From Blattamonas nauphoetae (Eukaryota; Preaxostyla; Oxymonadida), in assembly GCA_033064195.1 (NCBI GenBank), contig JARBJD010000031.1, forward strand, positions 62,001 through 126,000: DNA of 64,000 bases, written 5' to 3'. Below are positions 11,197-23,500 of this stretch, piece by piece. The number at the start of each line of letters is the position of its first letter. Within the stretch, counting starts at the first letter, position 1. Both the position numbers and the translations under genes were made by a program. The notes below the pieces were generated by a model. The model made no database searches, was not told the DNA's origin, and was given only the letters and a program-made list of their open reading frames with translations.

Positions 11197-12708
11197 TCAA
11201 TTAGGCGAGAGACAATTGAGCACGAGCTTTGGAAGCGGAGAGTACGGCAGGATCAGCTGTGTTGGGGTGCGGGGGGCAGTCGGGTTGGCAAGCGTGGCTG
11301 GCGATGCCGCTGGTTGTGTCGGGGAGAAGAACACGGGCGAAACGCTGGTGCCGACAGGAGGAGTGACAGCAAGCGACGGTGGAAGGGTCGGAAACAAAGA
11401 AGAGGACGGCTGGATGCCTTTCATCTGCAGAAGATGGGCGAGCGGGAAGGCGAAGGAAGTTGTTGTGAGGTGCGTGACGGGCGGCAGGGATGACTGTTTG
11501 TCAGTGAAGAAGAAGCTGCCTGTTCGTCCCTCGGGATCATTGGGCGACGACACAGGTGGGGGTGAACCGTTATTTCCCCACGACAGTGTCTGTTGGACAG
11601 ATCCACACGATCGGTACCGAAATAGTGAATATGATAGGGTTGGGGGCAGAGGATAGAAATAGTGTGCAACATCAAGCGATTTAGTCTGTGGAACGGGCGG
11701 GAAAGAGCCAGACCCGGCGGTGATGTGAGGGGGCGTCGGCAGGATGGCACTGAGGTCTTCCTGGGCCATCAAGAAGCTTTCCCGCTGCGCTTCGAGTTTG
11801 TGGCGTTCGCGGTCTTCGCTGAGACGCCGACTGGCTGGAATAAACACTTTGGAGTGCACGGTCAGCGAAGACAGCGTCGATATGGAAGAAAACGGAGTGG
11901 ATACTGAAAGGAGAGGTTGGGAAACATGATGAGAAGCAGAGAGACTTCATAGAACAATGATGAACACACTTTCCGGATTGGAAGGTTGTTTCGTGTCGAT
12001 CGACAAGTCTGATGGCTCCGTTTTGGCAGAAAGCTGCGAGCCTGCCAGCGGTTGATATACAGTGTCGCGGATCCTGTGGAAAAACTGCTCGAAGTGACAG
12101 ACGTCAAAGGGGAGCGAGTAATCAAGGAGCGACAGGAGGGTACGCTCCATATCGTTGAAGACAGTCGGAGCGATGCCTCCGAGGTGGGCGTAGTGCTTGT
12201 TGAAGAAAAATTGGTCGTCGAGATACTTTGTGGAGACAACGGTGCTGAAAGGAAGATGAAAAGGAGAGGAGATGAAACGCTGTGAGGAAGAGGGTGTGGG
12301 CGTTGTGAGAGGTGAAGCGCACGCCACAGTCTGTCCGGAGACACTCGATGTACAAAAGAGCGATCACGAAGCAGAAAGGAGAACAGTTCATTCTCAACAT
12401 CAGTCTGAAAGCACAGAGGCGATCAAGGAAAATGAGGTAAAATGATGAAAAAGTGAAAGGAAAGTGCGTACAAATCAAGACATATTGACAGAGATGGTAA
12501 GTGCGGTGAGCTTTCGAAGAGCCAGATTGTGTCGGAGTCTTGGCTTGTGCTTGACTACGAGTCACGACGTGAAACCTGGTCGAGAGCATAAAGTTTCACG
12601 ATTGCAAAAGCACTCGCTTCGTCAACATCGTGGAGATCTTTTGGGCTGTGTTTGTTGATCGATTCGTGGTATGTTGGTGAATGTGATGTGTGAGATCAAC
12701 AATCCCAT
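11197..12708 (-). CDS. PHO80/PCL-type cyclin, captured in a hAT element
   Basis: A cyclin-box protein that would bind and activate a cyclin-dependent kinase of the Pho85/CDK5 class. Exons on the minus strand: 12708-12701, 12645-12600, 12554-12472, 12404-12279, 12244-11970 and 11903-11197. All five introns are GT-AG, 34-67 nt, and the sum is 1,245 nt (414 residues plus stop). The cyclin box spans exons 3-5: FCFVIALLYIECLR, then HNAHTLFLTA joined across an intron to VVSTKYLDDQFFFN and HLGGIAP, then the LLDYSLPFDV helix. This matches the N-x-HR(L)LLTA / SKYLDD / N-x-x-YA-x-x-GGI signature of PHO80-like cyclins. The first tiny exon is the least certain. A Ser/Pro-rich C-terminal region follows the box. 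The gene keeps introns, so it is a genomic capture rather than a retrocopy, and no disabling change is visible in the cyclin box. Confidence 0.85.
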
Positions 12709-12883
12709 TGTTGTAGTTATCTCCATGATACGGAAAAAGGAGGCTTCCGATCGGCTTCTGCAAGCAAATCTTGATATGTATATCTGCTTGCTCGCAGAAT
12801 TCTGGACTATAGAAAGTGATTTAAAGAAGTGCTGAGATCTGACCCTTTCATTTATTCCTGGGTGACACTGACCGGCACTTTTG

Positions 12884-12901
12884 GCCGGTCAGCCATGCCT
12901 A
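12884..12901 (-). repeat. Right terminal inverted repeat of the hAT element
   Basis: Exact reverse complement of the left 18 bp. The adjacent internal sequence carries two further CTGACCGG-related motifs. Confidence 0.9.
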
Positions 12902-12909
12902 AAGGAATT
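12902..12909. repeat. 8-bp target-site duplication, right copy
   Basis: AAGGAATT, identical to 9988-9995. Confidence 0.9.
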
Positions 12910-13846
12910 CTATTCTTTCCAACAAGTGACACACCTCGGCTGTTTGGTTGTCTCTAACACGAACGGTTCGATTGATCGAAATTTTACCCATATTTTTTCA
13001 ACAAACCTCAACCATGATGGTTTTTTTGTTGTTTCGGCATTCAATCGTCTGCTATCAACTCCTCCCTTCACAACAGCCACAAAAATCACCTTTATCTTCG
13101 ATACTGGTACACATTTTCGGAATGGCGTCGTCCTCTGTAGACTGCTCTCCACCACGTCATTGGACCTCTCAAACAAGTCCATTCACGTGAGATTCTTGAA
13201 TGAATGTCACGGAAAGTCCTATGTTGATGCATCCTTTGGAGAATTGACAAACCTGGTACGGAACAACCTTGGCGAACAAGTTATCACTACCATCCCACAA
13301 TTTATTCAATTCTTAAAGCAACAACAAGCCATGGAACACCTGAGAGCAAATCACACTTTCATTCATTTTCAGCCAGAAACGCCAGGACCACTCAATTCGC
13401 TGGTTTTTCATGGTATTTCTTTATACCTGAATTACACACGTGATGCGATTCCAATCAAAGCAACAGGCCTTCCAACCGATGATCCGGATAGATGGGACAC
13501 AATCATTGAATCATTCCGACTCAAGACACGAAACCATCCTGAAAAGGCGTTTCCAGAAGCAGCTCCACATTTCAGGAGTAGTACAAGTGAGCAAACACTA
13601 AACCAAATCAAAAATCGTGAAGAATGGATATCTCCGCTCAAAAGAATCCCAAAAAATCGTTCCAAAAGCTCAAAAAGGAGACGTTCTCCATCAACAGATG
13701 ACGGAGTGACTCAGGAGGAAGAATCTGATCTATCAGAGACAGCAGATTCAGCTGCAGTCAGAAGAAAGGAGGCCTGGATTGACGGACTATACTCCCGACA
13801 TCCAACTGTTGATAGACGTTGCACACCACGTCGAAGATACGACTGA
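12902..13846 (+). pseudogene. 3' part of the interrupted DDE-like transposase gene
   Basis: Continues the frame broken at 9995: the duplicated octamer lies in the same codon phase in both halves. It contains IFDTGTHFRNG (candidate second catalytic Asp) and ECHGKSYVDASFGEL, a conserved-looking His-Gly-Lys..Asp..Phe-Gly-Glu motif that could hold the third acidic residue. A basic, Ser-rich C-terminal tail (KSSKRRRS) resembling a nuclear localisation signal follows. The three acidic motifs in order suggest an RNase H-fold DDE transposase, but I cannot name the superfamily. No terminal repeats for this outer element were found. Confidence 0.55.
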
Positions 13847-14557
13847 CGCAAACAGAACTAAGGACGAAAAAAATCGTAGTGAATCTCCTCCATCTCACTT
13901 TAAATCATTTTTTATGCTATTTTTCGAAAAACCAACTTCAGAGAATGACTGTGGAGTGTTTCGTTCCATGTGGACATATCATAGAAAATCTCCCATTTCT
14001 TTTTGTTGGTCTGTCAACTCTGGTTTCCTGACTTTTCTTAAGAAATATCTAATTGTGTTGTTTGCGACCCATTTTTATTACGATTGGTCGTAACCAACGA
14101 CATTCTCTCACTTACAAAATCGCTAAGAAATGAATCAAATATATCTTCGATAAAAAAGAAGATGGTGATGATAAATTGAGGGCGATGAATCGGAGATTTC
14201 TCCGAAAAAGTCATTCATTGAAAACAATCTAAGTTGCAGGAACGTGAGTTCCGCAGTGGTGTTTCGAGTATTGGTGAATGAAGAGGGATAAATGAAAGAG
14301 GAAGAGGAAAAAATGAATTTAAATACGAATAAAGATAGTGATTCCATGAAGGAGATCAAAGGATGAATCATCTTGACGTGAACAGTAACTCTCTGTGAGG
14401 TGTGGAAACCCTTTGGCGTCGTGAGAACAACTATGTGCTCGATCAAGACAGGGTGAAAGAAGATGCATGACATGTCCGGAAGGATTGCACTCCCATGGGA
14501 ATTGTGACGTGTTGTGACATGTGTGACGTGAAAATGAAGAGAGTACCCAGAGTGTGC
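13847..14557. other. Intergenic boundary between mobile and gene-dense regions
   Basis: Short open frames only, none recognisable. This is the presumed 3' flank of the giant minus-strand gene ending at 14558. Confidence 0.35.
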
Positions 14558-17500
14558 TTATTGAGGTGGAGGAGGGAGTTCCAAGAGCTGTGGATGTTCC
14601 TGATTGGCTTCTGTGTGTGGTGCAACTGTTGTCGGAAGGACTCCAAGTGCGGCGTCTAACTCTTTGAGCGTGGGACGTTCAGACGGTTCGTAGGCGAGGC
14701 ATGTGGTGATCAGTTCAGCGACAGATTTGGTGACTACGGCCTCCATCTTGGGGTGAGAACCAGCGACGATCTGGCGAGACGCGTTGATGGCGTCCAGCTC
14801 AGAGAACGGGATGTTGCCAGTCTCAATTTCCCACAAGATGAGGCCGAGGGAAAAAACCGACGCTTTCTCGAGGTTGATGGGTGTCTTTCCCTCGGCAACT
14901 TCGGGTGATTCCCAACGTTTCCCTTCATGAGGTTTTTCATCGAGAACTTTCGCTGTGTATGAAATCAGATCCTGTGTGCTCCGTCCCTTCCCTGGAGTGA
15001 TGATCTGGATTTCTCCGCTATCGCTCACTGTGATCATGTACGGTGAGAGACGAGCAAAGATGTCAGCTTGGGGATTGATGTGTTGCAGACCTTGGAGTCC
15101 ACGGATGACGTGTTTCAATGTTGGCTCTGATTTCAGTGTCATTTTGTTGGAACCGTGTAGTCTGTTGTAGAGTGTGTCCAGTCGTTTGGTCTCAGTTTCG
15201 ACCAGATGTGGGCCACAGTTCAGTGCAATGACTTCGGCAGTGGGAATTTCCTCATGGTCGAGATCGGGGTTTCCGAAGAGGTCGCCCTTTGCTACTTTGG
15301 TTTTTGATTGGGTGGGATCTTCAGACTTGTGATGATCGAATTCGTTGAAGACAGTGGAGCCGTCATTTTGCCAGACCGGCTCCTCAAACTTGATCTCGTC
15401 GAATTGGTATTGGTCAAGTTCTGTGGAGAGCAGCTTCTCCTTTGTCTTGTTTTTCTGTTTCCTCCGTCTGCAGATGAAGATGGCGATGAGGAGGAAGAGG
15501 AGGAACAGAACACCAATCACTCCGAGGATGATCGGCAGGATGGTCTTCATGGCTTGGCGCAATTGCGATTTCCTCTCGTCCGAAGTACTTTGTTTGATGA
15601 CGAATGAATCTGTGTACTGACCGTTTCCGTACACCAACCGACCATGCCAAGCACTCGCAACTGGAAGTGCTGAGAGAGTTGATGATGACAAATTGAGTTG
15701 GATGACTGTTTCAGTCCATTTGGAGAAGTTGAGAGAGGAAATTGGGAGGTCAACACTCTCCTGTGCGTTTTTCCTTGTTGGAGCAACTGAGAACACTTCC
15801 AGCGACAATCCACATGGAATCATCTTCTCACCGACAATGGACACATTGAAGGAAACAGATGTCTTCGTGGATTTCTTTGTTGACAAGCCTGACTTGAGCG
15901 TTGGAATGAAGAATGGAGCTTGAATCTCCTTTGTCCCATCAAAGACTGTGCAGCCGGTCGAATCCACCGAGATCCACAACGAAGCATCCTCATTGTTCGA
16001 GTCAGCGGCTTTTTGAGTGATGCGTGCGTTGTCTGTACATTGGATGTTGTGGTGGACTGATGGGAAGGTCGCGTTGAGTGCAGAGTTGTCCTCAAATTTG
16101 ACCGAGTGCAGTGTGAGGTTTCCTCCCGAGATTAAAAGTGCTCCCTGTTCCAGAGATGTGAAAGACGTCGAGTATATGTGAGACTGGCAGTCAGTGAGGG
16201 TGATGAGACCAGATTCCCACTCACAGAGATCTGTGTGTGCTTCATCCACATTGGGTGTTTCGAACGAGCTTGAGCGCATGGTGAATTCTGTCTCTGAGAG
16301 TGAGATGAGCGTTGACATGATGTTCGATGAGAAAGAGACATCAGTGAACACAACTGAAACAGGCTTCGAGAACACGAGAGGAGTTGGGTGAACGAAGGTC
16401 GAGATGGAGAAGGAAATACGGTTGAATGTGACCCAGCCACCTGTGACTTTCACCAACATGCACTTCAGAGGAGTCGAGGATGAGAACGTCGTATTTTGGA
16501 GATCAACAGCTCCACATTCGATTGAGATGGCACCATTCTCTGATGTCAGTTGCGAGTCGCTCATATCGAGCGTGAGGGAGTTGATTGCGAGAGCATCTGG
16601 CTCGTCGAAGGCATTGTTCACAATTTGACCGATGGAGGCGAATTTTAACGTTGCCGATAGTTTGAGTGGAGCTATTGTGAGTGGATCTCCATTCATGGTG
16701 AAGGCAGACGAGATCGTAGCCGATGTTTTGATGTTCACGACTCGAATCCCAGACAAGCCGACGCCAGACTCGATCGAATGGCACGGAAGTTCAGTACTTC
16801 CGCAGAGGGGATGATCTTGTGTGGATGGTGTAGTCGAGACAATGATGGAAGTGTTACTTGGGCGAGGGTAGAAGCTATAGACAAGTGAGTATGGATTGTA
16901 TGTTTCGAGATATTCCCATGCATCAGCTTCCTCAATGACACGGACTGTATCCCAGTTGTGAGTGAGTGAGAATGTCCCTGTCCAACTGTTTGGTTTGAAA
17001 GTTGCACCGTTCTGTCCGCTTAAAACGATCCAATCCTCGTTGCCAGCAACCGAACATGCTTCAAAGATTGTGTGTTCCATGGTGACACCATAAGTTTGGC
17101 ACAAAATGGCTTCGAGAACACTGCCCTGCCCACTTTGACGCTCGATCTCTTCGAAGAGCGAGTTGCTGACGAATACTGAACAGTTCGCTTGGATGAGAGG
17201 GTGATCTGCGAATGTGATGTTCTTGACGATGGCCATGATGAGAGAAAGAGAGCCTGCGTGAGTCGACTCGATCAAAGGTGACGCAAGTGAAGCGCCTTTC
17301 CCATCAAAAAGGACGGTATCGAGAAGGAGACTTCCAGTTCCCAACTGAAGGAATGAGACAGCGGAGCTTGGATTCTTCGACTTCAAGGTGAGCGAACGGA
17401 GAGTGGCTGATCCAGATGTCACAACAACGAGCGAGTTGGATGAAGGTGCCGAAGAAAGTGTGACCGTTTTCTTGGCCTTTCCTCGAATAGTGACTCGTTT

Positions 17501-20500
17501 GTCATTCACCTCCAATACAGCTTCTTGATACTCTCCTTCTTCCATTTCAATGATTCTGCTGGCGAGTGTCACATCATCTTTCTCCTTCTGGACACAGAAC
17601 GACAAACTTTTGGAGACAGTCCGGCAGGAGATGAGAGGAAGTCGGCAATCTTCGGAATCCTGAGAAGAGGTGTCGACACCGAGGACGGAGAGAGGGATCA
17701 GATCGTTGTCTGGTTTATTTCCGATCACCAGATGGTGGAAGTTGCTGTCAGAGAAGCAATCGACGATGGTGTCATTGCTGAGAATGCTTCTCCAACCGTC
17801 GTCAGCGAACACATCGTTAACATCAGCAGCTTTGTTTGACGCGAAGTAGCACGAACTCATCTGGATTGTGGGAGCTGATGGAGTATCGAGGAAGATCGCT
17901 CCTCCTTTTCCCGTCGACGAGCACGAGACGAACGAGACTGCGATGAGAGACAGAGTTCCACGGTTCACTTTGAGGTTCAGTGCTCCACCATCACTATTTG
18001 AGGAGCACGATGTGAAAGAGGTGTCCTTTCCTGAACACCCGATCGTCACTGTCTGTTGGGAGTCGATGGTGAGTTTGATTGGGTGAATTCCGCTGTTCGA
18101 GGATTGGGACACTGAGAGATTTGAGAACGTGGTTCCTGAGATGCTCACATTCCCATTTCCTTGGATGAAAGACGAGAGCATTGTCCCATTGGAGATGACG
18201 CTGTCGGTGAGTTCAACAGTACCTTGATTCAATCTGACAAAGGAGGTGACCGACTGCGTTTGGAAGTTGAGGGTGAGACTTTTGAGAATGAGAATTGCGG
18301 ATTGGCTGATATCAAACTCACTTGCTGTGGATGTGAGCGTTGAGATTGGGAGTGTTGTGGATGCCAGTTGGGTCTGTCCACCGCTCAGAACGAACAGAGG
18401 TTTTGACCGAGCTACAGAGTTCGTTTGAATTGAACACAAATCGTCAAATGAAATCAACCCATTTGACACTGTGCACAAGGTGGTCGGAATAGTTGAATCA
18501 GCTGATCCAAACCTGCAGGAACTGACTGTGAGAGAACCACCATCAACTTTCAACAAGGATTGAGTCGGAGCTTCCGTTGAGCTGAACACGAACTGCAGGC
18601 TTTTGAGGCGGAGTTCCCGTGAGTTTGGAAGTGAGAACTGACCAAGGAGTGAGACAGTAACAATTTGAAGAGAACTGTCACCATCGATTGTTTGCGATGC
18701 CTGAAGTGGTGTGATGGATGTTTTGAGTGGAACGGCTGTTTTGAGGAGAACGACTTTCGACTGTTCTTTGAGTGACAGGACTCCTCTCTCAAGTGAAGCA
18801 CAGGGGAGATAGTTGCTTCCACAGTGAATGTGATCCCAGAACAACGTATTCACAGCCACGTTTCCAGTCAAATGAGGATACAAGAAGTACGAGAAGGGAC
18901 CATTTCCGTGTTCAATTCCTGTGTCTGATCCCCACACTTCTTCCATCGATTCCGTATCGAGGCTCAATTCTGGAGGGATGGTTGATTGCCAGCTGTCATG
19001 GGTATTGAGTGAAATGAGAGAGGCTCCACTAATATAGACTTCGTGTGAATCTGTCTGGACTGATGTCTGAAAAGTCAGAGCTTTCATCACAACATCACCT
19101 GACCCAAATGTTGGTTTGGAGAGGTAGACACAACGTCCGACCTTCTCGATTGCACAGTCACAAGAAGTGAACAGAACTTCGTTTAATGCGATCTTTCCAG
19201 AGGCATCTGCAAGAGCGATCGAGAGAACTCCACCGTTTTGGCTCGACGAGCATGACGTGAAGTTTGTTTTCGAAATCGAGAGTGTGCTCTTGATTGTTCC
19301 TGAAATGATGGAACCAGAAGTGGAGCTGACGAAGCCAGAAACTGCACAGGAGTTGATAGAGAGAGTCGCTGACTCAGAAACAGTGATGAGAGACAAGACG
19401 CGCGACTGAGAGCCGGAGGAGATGAGTGCAAGCGATGAGAATTGCAGCGTGCCTTTTGCGAGGATAAAGCCACAAGAAACGTCGACTGTGATGGTTTGAG
19501 TCGAAAGGTCTTCTGAGCGGATGATGGTGGACTTTTCAATCGTAGTGATGGTTTTTGACAGAGGTAAGGCAGATCCAACAACGACTGTTTCAGTCACTCC
19601 TTTGGCGACACTGTAAGAATGGGGGAGAGAAGAGCACGGGAGTAGAACATGCCCACATCGACTGTGATCAACTCCACCAGTCTTAACACTCAACTCAGAA
19701 CCCTCACATTTATTGACGAGATAGAGAATCGACGCATGCTCGTTCTCGTTTTCCAATACAATCGAGTCTCTTTCAAAGGTGTCGAAGACAGTGGTGTTTC
19801 CCGATGCCCGAGTGAAATATGATCCACTCCAGTTGGGAAGATTGACTGAGTCTAGATTGTGAATCCCCATCGATACAAAGACATCTCGCCCAAATTGCGT
19901 AGAACCACACTGATTGAGGTTGTTAGGTTGGGTGACGACTCCGAACGAAAGATGTGACAGAGTTGGTTGTGAAGTTGCGATTTGGGATGCAGTGAGCGAG
20001 GAGAGATCAACGAAAATTGCTCCACCATTCTCGCTCGACGAACACAGCGAGAACGACGTGTGAGTCACTGACAGAGATCCCGTTCCAGACACTTTCACAT
20101 GAAGCGCTCCTCCATTCCCGCTCGACGAGCAAGATGTGAATGACGTCGTCGTTGAGGACGATCCGATTGTGAGGGACGAACCAGATCCAATCGAGGAGTG
20201 AATGGTCGTGCCACTCGCAGACCCATCCAAAACACTCGATACTGACGATGTCGAGACATTGTTCCATGTGATGATTCCTCCACTTTGGGAAATCAACGAT
20301 GACCCTTTCAGACTCAGCTTTGTCGTGAAGTCCAGAACGAGTGATGTCACTGAAAGGGTTCCAGACGAAACGAGAATCACATTGGAGACGTGCTCAGCGG
20401 AAGACAGAGGGTTGGTGATGGTCACAGTCGATCCCACATTCAACACTCCTCCATTCACGGTCCACACTGGCGAGGCAATTCCTGATGCAGTCAGGATGAA

Positions 20501-23500
20501 TTTCAGCGACGAGAACGTCACTGTGCCTGTCGATATTGTGATCCCCTTTCCCGACAGAACAGAAACTGAGCGGATCGAGGCATCATTTGAGGCGATCGAT
20601 GTCGAGCCTGCTTTCGATGTGATCGAGTTGTCCAGATCAATTGAAGAGCGGACCTTCACTGACGAGCCTACGAGATTCGAGTATCCTTGACTTAATGACG
20701 AACACGGAAGGACCGATTGGCCACAGATTGCGTTTGATTCTCCATTCGACGAATCCACAAACACATCTCCAGACGCGTAAGCAAACAGAACATGTAGGAG
20801 AGACCAGCGTGTGTCTGACTGCGCTGAGAATGCAATCAGGTTCTTTTCGGATTCTGTGAATGCAACAGAGTTCGCTGGGGAGGACAGATAGCTGCCGGTC
20901 CACTTGTCAGAAGTGAGGAGCGAAGGAATCTGAGCTTGAGCGAGAACAACAAACACATTTTGACCTTTCTTCGACAACCCATTCGAGTTTGCTCCGAGAG
21001 AACCAAATCCAACTGAGGTGAACGTGAACTGGTTGGATCCCATCGATGAGAGATCGAGAGAGACAGCTCCACCATTCTCGCTCGACGAACACAGCGAGAA
21101 CGACGTGTGAGTCACTGACAGAGATCCCGTTCCAGACACTTTCACATGAAGCGCTCCTCCATTCCCGCTCGACGAGCAAGATGTGAATGACGTCGTCATC
21201 GAGGATGATCCAATCGAAACAGTTTGATCAGAAGTCACAATTGATGAGATAGCATGGGCTTGTGTGTCGGACGAGTCAACGAGAGAAGTGAATGTTCCAG
21301 CAGGAAGTGTGATACTGCCTGTTCCATCGATGAGCGAGGCTTGCAGCTTCCCCTTCTCGAAAGTGCAATCACTCAGAACGACTGCACCCCCATTCAGTGC
21401 GACCACTGATGATACTTTCTTCTCTTGCATGTCAAGTGAGAGGCTTGTAATTGTGAGGACTCCATCCGTCACAGAGAACAGAGTGGCCGATGAGAACGTG
21501 TCAGTCGTCGGAGTGCATGCAATTGAGCAGGAGTCAATTGACGCTTGTCCTCCTGCGAGATCCAGAATCTTGGTTGGTGTCGCATTCCATTTCAGTTCGA
21601 GTGATTTGACAGACAACAGACCACTGGTCGACGTCGAAGGGATGGAGAAGTGCCCATTGTTCATGTGGAGTGAAGCAGTGTGTGCGGACTTCTCAACATC
21701 GAGCGAATACTGTCCAATCACCAAAGATGAATTGAAGAGTCCAGAATCAACGATCAGAATTTTGAATTGTGGGACACCTGTGGCGGTTGAGTCCTCCAGC
21801 AGACGCGAAGTGAGACGAGTGACGGTCTGGCAGGGACTGAGATCCAAACCACATCTGAGTGAATCGTTTCCTGTCGACTTTAGATAGCCTGTGGCGACAT
21901 CGAGGAGGAAGAGGACGAGAGGATGACGGACAGTGAGATTGGTGTCTTCGAATCCTTCGTACTTAGCGAGGTCTGACTCTGAGAAAGGGGCAGAAAGGAA
22001 TGCCATCGATGTGGATGTGATTGAGGATGCGAGAGATGGGGCTTGAACGAACAGAAATGGCTCAGCTGCTGGTTGTGAAGTGGACGAAAACAGAACTTTC
22101 GAGAGAGTGAACACGGAAGCTGTGTCCTTGACGAGGATGTGGACAGCCTGACCAAGCCCAGTCGTGTTCTCCGGTTTCGACGAGTCAACCAATGCTTCGC
22201 AGTTGGAGAAGGACATTCCTGTTGTTCCGGTCATCTCAAACCTGCCTGTCTCGTGCAGTGTGACATGAAGTGCTCCTCCATTCCCAGTCGTTGAGCATCC
22301 CGAGACAGATCCATCAACAACGATGAGAGACTTTCCTGCTGGAACAAGAGCGTTCAACACGCTTCCGTTTCCTGTTGATACGATGTCAGTGAAGGAACAC
22401 GATGTGAGTTTGAGATTCCCTCCTGACTGTGCGATGAGAGTGGATGCTTCGAAAGTGGTGACTGTTCCTTGTTCTCCGAAGAAGCATGAATTGATGGTCA
22501 ATGAACCTGCAGAGATGGAGAACGCTGATGTTGACCGAGGACTCTCCAAGATGAACTTTTGGTTCTGAAGGATCAGAGTGTGATCGTTTGTTGAGACGAC
22601 AAGGCTTCCCTCTGTCCCGACGAAGATTGATTGGTCAGCGTTCGACATGATGGAGCCAGTTGTGAGTGTCAATACAGAGAATTTCGTCGTCAATGTTGTG
22701 TTGATTGTGTCCGAGCGTGATAATTGAAGCGTGGTTCCAGACACCTTCAATTTCGACCAGCCATGAACCAGTGTTTGGCAGGGAAGCTGTGAAATGCCGC
22801 AGTTGACATGATCTTGACCGTCTTCCTTGACATCGAGGGTGAGATGAGAAACAGTGTGGGGATACCAGTAGTACAGAAGACTCCATTCATTTGATCCTTC
22901 CTTCCCAAAGAACTGTGCTTTCTCGGATGTCGTGAACAGGCGTCCTGTTGGAAGTGGAAGTTGTGATTTGAATGGGGCGAAGGAAGTGTTTCCAGCAACA
23001 GTGGAGAGAGAAGAGGCTTCGACATAAATGATCGTTCCCTTTCCTTTTGATTCGATTTCACTGAAGACTGAATCATTATCGCGAATGAACGTCGAACCAG
23101 TGCAGAGGTGGACGAGTGTCCCAGCCTCCTCTGAGCCGAAAGAGAGTCTTTGGAGTGTTGAGGCTTCGAGTGCCAACGTGGCACCATTGTGGACTTCAAA
23201 TACTTTTGTTGTGGTCGCAGGTAGAGAAACCTTCGAGTCAGATCCAATCAGACAGGTCTTCAGTGAGACAGTTCCGAGTTGAACCACAAATAATGTGGGC
23301 GAAGTGCATGACGAGTCCACCAGGAATTGGATGGTATTGAAGAGGAGAACTTTTGAGGCTCCATTCATCACAAACGATGCTGCGTCATTCAGTGTGATAG
23401 TCCTCTTCGTCGAGCTTGTCGATTTGATCTCCAGCGACGATGTTCGGGCGACGCTCTCGACGATTGATCCATCTGTCGCCATTTCGAGGACTGACTGAAG

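Larger units (their letters stand above)
9996..12901. mobile_element. Non-autonomous hAT element carrying a cyclin gene
   Basis: A 2,906-bp insertion bounded by perfect 18-bp terminal inverted repeats (TAGGCATGGCTGACCGGC) and flanked by the 8-bp direct repeat AAGGAATT. The TAG-x-G start fits the hAT terminal consensus. Several copies of a CTGACCGG motif are clustered just inside both ends, like the subterminal binding sites of hAT transposases. No transposase frame is present, so movement would need a source elsewhere. The cargo, on the minus strand, is a spliced PHO80-type cyclin gene occupying most of the element. Both halves of the disrupted target gene remain readable outside the duplication, and the terminal repeats show no mismatch. 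This points to a recent insertion. Confidence 0.9.

Noticed and set aside
10357-11907. Gly/Arg-rich plus-strand frames inside the hAT element
   Set aside because: Antisense to the cyclin gene and its Ser/Pro-rich tail; the minus strand has cyclin motifs and consistent splice phases.
9996-12901. Tc1/mariner interpretation (TA duplication) of the inserted element
   Set aside because: A TA flank exists, but it belongs to a perfect terminal repeat starting TAGGC. The full 8-bp AAGGAATT duplication and the TAG-x-G terminus fit hAT better.
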